A stretch of DNA of 64,000 bases, from contig CM057156.1 of the NCBI GenBank assembly GCA_029962745.1, positions 26,622,421 to 26,686,420 of the forward strand, written 5' to 3'. How positions within the stretch are numbered: position 1 is the first letter of the stretch; each line of letters starts with the position of its first letter. Below are positions 57,053 through 64,000 of the stretch, piece after piece. This DNA is from Echinometra lucunter (taxonomy: Eukaryota; Echinodermata; Echinoidea; Camarodonta; Echinometridae). The notes under the pieces were generated by a model. It saw only the letters and a program-made list of their open reading frames with translations. It was not told where the DNA came from and ran no database searches. The translations under genes and the position numbers were made by a program.

Positions 57053-59726
57053 GTGTATCTTCACCTTTTCAGCTGCAAATTCTTTCAAAGCTTTGGGATT
57101 TGTCAAATATATTTTCTCTCTGCAAAATTAGTCTTGACTGAGAGAGTAGGGGATTGCATAAGGGGAATATGCTTTATCCCATCTTGTCACTGTATTTCTT
57201 TTTTCCAAGGAATGCAAGTGTGACGGCTTAATGTGAAATAATTAAGGGCATTGCATCTTTTCATTTAGCTGTACTACATGTATCTTATTTTTTTTATCCT
57301 TCTGTTTCAACTTGATTTTTTAAAATAAATAACTGAACAACATCTACAATGATATGAAACATATGTACTATTAGGCAAGAGGTGCTTATATGAAGTCTGA
57401 TTTTGCTGTTGGATTTTTTTATTGCTGAAATATCCAGTTTAATCAAAGCATTGTCTAGTATTGCTGCTTGTTATGTTGATGTAGAGAATAATGTTGGTAT
57501 TTGTAAAGATTGCCATATAAAGTACTTGCATTTTATCTTCATGCCAAGGGCTGCAAATGAGGTCTTTCTCTGCGTTCCACCCTGTGTCATATTCACTCAT
57601 CATTACTGCTTCTTTTAATTACAGTGAGATCATTTGTGCCATAGTTTCTCAACTCTAACTTTACAGTCCTTTATCCTTCTCTATATTTTAGTTTATCAGC
57701 ATTTATTCTTAGTTTGTATATTTCATTTTCATTTTTTTTGTTTGTTTTGTTTTGATTGTACTTCATAGTCACATAGCCCAGGACTTTAAAGTCTGGCACG
57801 ACATTTTGAGGGCACTGTTCAGAATTACGAGCACGGACCCATTTAGGTTTACGTACGTCTTCTAGAGGTGTGCGTACTTATTTGCTATGCTTTGGAAAGC
57901 CTGAAGATTGCTGCTGTAGACTAAGTTTTGTTTTCTTCATTCGGCAACTAGTCTCTGGATTCTATGCTCATATGTCTTGCAATACATTGTGAGATCTTCC
58001 TGTGGTCACTCACTCCTAATGTTCGTGAGATGTTTTGGCATTGTTACAATTGTTAGGCTACAAAATGGCTGCAAGGAATCACCCCTTCCACAGTTCTGAA
58101 TAGTGCCCTCTAAATTTCGTGCTGCACAGACTGTAATATTGACCTATATTACTCTCGATTTGTACGTTACTCTTATTACATTACAGGGTATATCTTGCTT
58201 TTTTTATCTGAGAAATTCAACATACTGTGTCCTAGCTTTATCTACTGTATATGATAAGATCTTTTTAAACTGCCATAATTCGTTCAACTGTATACTTAGT
58301 GCATTTGACTGATATCCCCTTCTTGATGTTGTGCTGTTTATTGCAGGTTCATAATGCATGTTAATGTGTTACAGTAATTTTGATGTCTAAGAAAAAAGCT
58401 AACAGTAACTTATTAGACAGTATCGGTGGACATTAAATCCAGTTCAGTCATGAATACAATGTTTAATTGAAGTTTTTCAGGTTTCATCATTGCAATATAT
58501 TTTGTAAATTTGGATGCAGATCATTTGGACATATGTGTCTTGCCATGCAGGATACTTTTCCTTTTCTTTATTTTTGTTCTTGCTTTTGTCTTTTTTTTTA
58601 ATAGATTGCATTCTCAGTCTGTAGGAAAAATTCTTACTTTTTATACAAAGCTACTGAAGTTTCTGAAATTACTACTCTGATTGCATACATGTAGACATAG
58701 TTTTGTTTGAAGTAAATTTGAGTTTTATTTCATCACCTGTAAGTTTTATGTCAAATAGTTACTTGATAATTTTTTTTTTTCTTCTTCTTCTTCATCGTCG
58801 CCGTCGTCGTCGTCGTTTGTTAAAATGCAAGTGGAACCATCTTTATAAAATGTTTGTTTCAAAACACAAAATTGGTTTGTTGCACTATTTACTTTTGACA
58901 TGGCAGATGCCACATTATATATTTTCTGAATATTGGCATGATGACTTCAGCTCAGTTACTTACATGATGTCACTTTAGAGATAGACTTCAAATTATAATT
59001 TCTTGAATTAGTGTTGGTGCAGATTGTGTTTAAAATCAAAAGAAAAGCTGTATGCTTCTTATGCTCCTTGTGTTTGGAGGAATTGTTTTCATGTCCTGTA
59101 AGTCATTGCAGTTTTTTTCTTTTTAATACTTTTTTGTAGGGATTTTGCTGTGTACATGATCAAGAGGTGTGAAAGTGAATTCAATTAAGATTGTTTACAT
59201 GTACATTGTTTGTCCACAATATGCTAAGGTTAAGAAAATATGCGTATTTCATGTAAGTTCTGTTAACGTATTTTAGATGTCTTATGTAAAATGTTGCAGT
59301 CATCAATTATTTTGTGTTGCAACATTAATTTTTCAAAGAGATTTGGAAGTCTTGCATTTTTTTACATTTGTACACTTTATGAAGAAGAGTCAACTTTACA
59401 TTTGACTATTCTGATTTTCCATGAAAAACAAAACAAAAAAAAAAACAATATTGAAATGAAATGCTAGTAGTTTTTTTTCTAAAATATCAAATGATTTGGA
59501 CAAAAAGATTTGTTTGAAGACTGCCTTTGAAAAGCTATCAATGCAAAGTAATGCTCATAATAACAAGAGCATTTATAATGCACATATATTCATCTAAAAG
59601 AAAACCTAAGGCACATTATTATATGCCAATCATGAAAGTAAAAGGTATGTCAAAAAAGCACAAAGATACATGTGAAATGTATAGTCAATAAATTGAATTA
59701 TTGTTATATAAAGTTTGTGTTGTTGA
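57053..59726 (+). other. 3' untranslated region/flank of SLC27A gene
   Basis: AT-rich and without coding signal. Candidate polyadenylation hexamers AATAAA at 57324-57329 and 59687-59692. Which is used, and hence the length of the 3' UTR, cannot be decided here. A short CTT/CGT repeat lies at about 58783-58817. Confidence 0.5.
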
Positions 59727-60128
59727 TCCATAGCCGTACAGTGTCTCCTTTTAGCATGTTTAGTGGCACTTTTGCATTATTTTAATCTACAGTGCTAGAA
59801 ATTACATATTTTACAGCAAAAATTACAAAGAAAATGTCAAATGAGTATATTTCCAATGCAGAACTTTTTACTGTGTAGAGATTAGAACAGATTAATTGCA
59901 GTTATCATGGAACTATGAAATATCAACTCAGTGCAAACTATATAATCAATATTTTTGTATGCGAATCAGGAAAAATTTTCGCAATTTTCATACACATTTG
60001 TTCATGTTGTTTACATTTCTTTTTCCTTCCAAACCATGTAGGAATAGAGAGTAGAAATAATTATTGCCAATTTGAGGAGGGGAAAACTGATCTATTTAGC
60101 TCTTAAGAAAACCCTGTACGGTTATGGG
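59727..60128. mobile_element. TTAA-flanked MITE, family 1 copy B
   Basis: Starts CCATAGCCGTACAGTGTC and ends CTGTACGGTTATGGG followed by TTAA (60129-60132). The left TTAA is mutated to TTGA. Interior similarity to 42982-43395 includes TGCCAATTTGAGGA and the AAGAAA near the right end. Confidence 0.75.
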
Positions 60129-60686
60129 TTAATGTAGCTTTAATGTTCTTGTTCAACCCACCAATGACTAGCATAGAAATGCACATGATGGTGAATGTTC
60201 TCAGGGAGACTAGGAAAAGCATACCAATTTTCAGTAATCCATATCATATACTCATATTTTTTTTATGCATGCAGTAGCCTTCAATGTTAGTATGTATATT
60301 TGTATTTTGTACCAGTGTATATTTACTTGAGCATGTATATTTATATTGCATTGTTATGAGGAACCATTTTTTACTAACTCCAAAGCATTTTTGTGTGTTC
60401 AGGTATATTGCATTTGTACATTTCACAGGTATTTGGTCAGATTATTTTCCAGATAACACTAGGAAATTTTAGTGCTTTTTTATGGAACAATACAAATTAT
60501 ATTGTTATATTTTTAAAGTTTCAGGTATCGGTCAACTATTTTTAGGACATGTATATTTTCTATAAAAATTCTTTTTATGTCTCTTTTGAAGGTTGCAGAG
60601 TTATCCGCCTTATGAATGAAATTCAGGGATACAGATCCACCCCATGTGCATTTATCGTAGGATTAGCAGGTTCAGTTCATGTATCA

Positions 60687-60831
60687 TACTGTCAGAGCTC
60701 TCTGCCCACCTCTCTATAACGGCCACCTGTCAGGAGTGGCCATTTAAATCGCCTCTCCTGTTATTAGCAGCCACTTGTCTGTTCACCTAATCTGTTCCCC
60801 CGGTTGGCCTTTACAAACAGGTTTGACAGTA
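60687..60831. mobile_element. Mariner-like MITE, copy 3 (short)
   Basis: Right end CAGGTTTGACAGTA and left end TACTGTCA form an imperfect inverted repeat. Interior CTATAACGGCCACCTGTCAG matches the family at 44051 and 49660. About 145 bp. Confidence 0.7.
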
Positions 60832-63800
60832 TTATGCAAAGACATCAAGAGGTCAGATTAGCGTTATATCTTTATGGGGAAAAAAGACAATGTCATAAAC
60901 TGCCAACTAGTGATTTCTAATCACAGGGTTTTAGAAAATTAACATTCCAAAAGTTAAAAAGTGTTAGATGGTTTTATTCATAAAACATGTACCTATTATT
61001 AGCCTGGACCCAAGGAGGAGATGGTACAAAAATTCCAGTAATGCAAAAGAAACTTCCACATCCACATTTTAAAAAAAATTCAATGTACTTGAAAATTGAA
61101 AGTTTTAAAGGTTTACAATGTACTTGCGAAGAAAACACTTATATGCCCAGAATCTAGTGATTTCACTCTGAACATTTAGATATTTTTTCACCTTATCTTG
61201 AGAGATAGAGAAGAAAAAGTTTCGTTCTTTTTTTTTTTATTTTCTAAGTTGAAACACATGAGGGCATTTCCCCAAATGGTTTAGGTAGCATGATTATGTA
61301 CTTGTAACTGTAACCAGTAAGAAAGATTTCATCATGAAAGGCAGTGGCAAAGCGCAGATCCAGTTAGTTAGTTAGGGGGTACAGGAACTTAAGCTACTGC
61401 CTACAGGAGCCTAGTGGCTTCCTTTAGCTTATAGGGAGAGAAAATTCAAGAGTCAAACGTTTAAGGGGGGGGGGGGGGGGTCATTGGTCATATATACAAT
61501 ATGGACGAAATAAAGGTAGCGAAAAGCGAAGGGGAGGGAAAGGGCCCATGGAACAAAAAACAAAATGATTGAGTTCTTATTAAGGTTACCAATGATTTGA
61601 TTTAGATATATATATTTTTTGAAAATCAAATCTACTAGATATAGATTATGATATATTGGTGCGAGTTATTCATTCGTCATTGTATTTTGTTTGAAATGTA
61701 CTCGTAGCATTTAGTCTCTTCATAGCTGTGTACCATTTCGTAGTTTAAAGAGACATGACTTGTTCATTGATCCACTTCCATTGTTATTCTGCATTTCACA
61801 ATTTTTGGAGTGATGTTATATTTTATATTGGTATTAAATTGGTATTACACATTTTACTGTATGTAGCTTGAACCATTTTGTCTTGTGTATATGAAGGGGT
61901 GGGCTGCATAATTTCATTTTATTATTTCTCATAAAACACATCATTTCCATAATTAAAATCTGGAATGTTGAGATAAAAATCCATCTAAAGTTCCTGTTTA
62001 AGTACCATATGATCCTGCATATGGATACGAGGTTTCAAAGAAACTCGGCCTCTTCCCGAGAAGATACCTTTTGTCCTTGGGGGGGGGGGGGGAGGGGGGC
62101 CTGCTTGGACCTATAGCGTTAAGTGCTTGTCAGCACCAAAGGTAATGCTGAAATGTCAACGGTTTGGTCGTCTTAATAGTTTCCCAAGGTTCGGGGGGGG
62201 GGGAGGTTGTTTATTTTTGTTTATTATTATTATTTTTTTTTTTTTGTTACTCGCGTGGAACCTCCGCCACCTGAGAACATCGTCTTTGCATACTCTACAT
62301 TAATATTTCATCGTTATGTATTAAAATCTACAGCAGTTTAATTTACTCGGGTCGCAAAGTCAATCTTCGAATATTATGACAAATTGAAGGACGCCAGCTT
62401 ACGTTGTGGTTGATGTGCGATATCAGGGAGGGCAGAGAAGGGGGGGGGGGGCAGAGGAGACTTGTACAGGGGAGGGAAGAAAGATAATAACATGATTTTT
62501 AAAAAAATGAATGGAGGGAGAGAGCAGGAGAAAAGGTCTATGTTAGGGTACAACTGCCTAGTTCAATAGATACATGTAGTATGATTTTAGGGGGGGGGCG
62601 AATTAGAGAGAGAGAGAGAGAGAGAGAGGCGAGGGACAGTCGTGGCGTAATGAGCCAAATATCCCCCAATGAAATGGGTCTAGCTACTAACAAGCAAAAA
62701 AAACAAACAAACAAACAAACAAAACAACAAAACCGCGAGCAAATACCCAAAACTACGCCAGCGACAGAGAGGCTCTTCGAAAGAAAATAGTGTGTATGTG
62801 TGGAGAGAGAGAGGGGGGGGGGGGGGGGACTATTAAAATACAGGGTAGCAAAAATGAAAAAAAAGGGGGAGAGCAAGAGACGAGGTTAGGAGTATGTACC
62901 GGGTATATGCCCGTTATGTATTTGTCGACAGCAACTCAAGTTCGCAATATATAACAATAATTCCAAGTTCAAGTTGAACCGATAGGAATGGAAGCGTATC
63001 AAGTATAACCAAAAGGCGTAAACTAGTGTACAATCAGTCACAAGAACGAACGGTCTGTACAAAACGGTATTCTTCAACAACAGACTTGACTAGCTCTATC
63101 AATATACATTCGAGTTCAGAGCCGCTTACGTAAGTTCGTATTGTACTTATTTTTTCAAGGTTAAGGACAGCGAAGAAGGCTAGGGTTATGATCTGAGAAG
63201 CAAACAATGTGTACCGTAAGCCGCCTTTTTTCCTGCAGCTTCCCGCTGCGGCTGCGATGCAATTCAAGAACACAATACACAACGCTCTAGCACACTCGCA
63301 TTATATTGCATGGCCTCAATGCGCAAGCGCACCTCTGCATCATGCATATGCATCAGGGTAAGGCAGCTCCCAATAAATACGTATTTTATATGCAGAATTC
63401 ACTCTTCACTTTGTCATTTTTACAGGATGGCAAATGATTCAATCCACATCTTTTCATTTTTAAGCACTGTGATCCCTTCATGCCCTTTATTAAGTAAATT
63501 TAAATTCTTATTCATTATATCAATGGTATATCAAAACACTAACCATATTCTTCAGTAATTTAAATATTGGCTAGTATACATACATGCTGTTCAGTCGAAC
63601 GGGCGCGGTCCGGAGGTGATGGCATATACCCACATTGATACTTTGAATTCTCTCTAATGGAATAGTCTGATACTTACGCCATCACCACTCATTGACCGTT
63701 TTGCTCCAAGTTAAAACGTTTAATTCCAAAAGTATTATTTCTCATTTAGTAGGATCAAGGTCATCATAGAAAATAATGAGATAAAATATTGTAAAAGTAA

Positions 63801-64000
63801 ATTAATAAACTGACATCTAGTGTGTCCTTATATAAACTGAATTTTGTCGACAAGTATAATGCACGCGATAATTTCACGAAATAGACGAATTATAATACAT
63901 GTATAGTAGATAATTGTGATTCATTAAAAAAAAAAAAAAAAAGACGAGAAAGCACGTTGCTAAATGTGCCTTTGAAGGAAAATCGTGTCCTAAACCAATA
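60832..64000. other. Gene-free right flank
   Basis: No supported gene. Holds G tracts (about 61466-61480, 62080-62098, 62192-62202, 62440-62450, 62814-62828), a GA microsatellite (about 62607-62629) and a short AAAC repeat (about 62696-62722). Confidence 0.5.

Noticed and set aside
1..64000. CRISPR array, operon or bacterial insertion sequence
   Set aside because: No regularly spaced identical direct repeats with unique spacers, no prokaryotic gene arrangement; the sequence is a spliced animal genome.

Overview
This is a stretch of animal nuclear DNA, most likely from a marine deuterostome invertebrate and probably an echinoderm. The reasons are GT-AG introns, AT-rich low-gene-density sequence, very many short non-autonomous DNA transposons, long homopolymeric C/G tracts, abundant ACATGTACATGTA words, and protein families with sea-urchin-like character. 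Species assignment is inference; nothing here is prokaryotic or viral.

Three gene-bearing zones are visible. (1) 4.8-21.5 kb: two immunoglobulin-superfamily membrane receptor genes lie head to head about 12.8 kb apart (4806-6020 minus, 18799-21045 plus). Both are single-exon. Their first ~327 residues (signal peptide plus three Ig-like domains) are about 94% identical, but they switch abruptly in the stalk to unrelated membrane anchors. The minus copy ends in a ~16-residue tail. The plus copy carries a ~370-residue cytoplasmic tail with three YxxP tyrosines, an ITIM-like SIYYTI and several PxxP stretches. This is the layout of a paired-receptor system (same ectodomain, opposite signalling capacity) and is the most interesting object in the window. 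(2) 28.5-29.0 kb: a solitary exon (1B) coding for the N-terminal part of a fatty-acid transport protein/very-long-chain acyl-CoA synthetase. (3) 34.4-57.05 kb: a nearly complete SLC27A (FATP) gene with eight recognisable exons. A ninth (exon 3) is missing and must lie in the 500-N assembly gap at 41873-42372. Exon 1B and the proper first exon (1A) end in the same splice phase, so they could be alternative first exons. A decayed duplicate of exon 7 sits directly upstream of exon 7.

Most of the rest is repeats: hAT-like non-autonomous elements with 8-bp target duplications (29011-30390, 30918-31568, 31821-32455, 14193-15388, 10001-11110), TTAA-flanked MITEs (42982-43395, 59727-60128, 44640-45134), a mariner-like MITE interrupted by a second transposon (49660-50355), a tRNA-derived SINE (27462-27718), an L1-type LINE remnant (38552-38837), tandem/palindromic repeat arrays and microsatellites. 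I see no supported gene in 1-4805, 21.5-27.4 kb or 57.1-64 kb.
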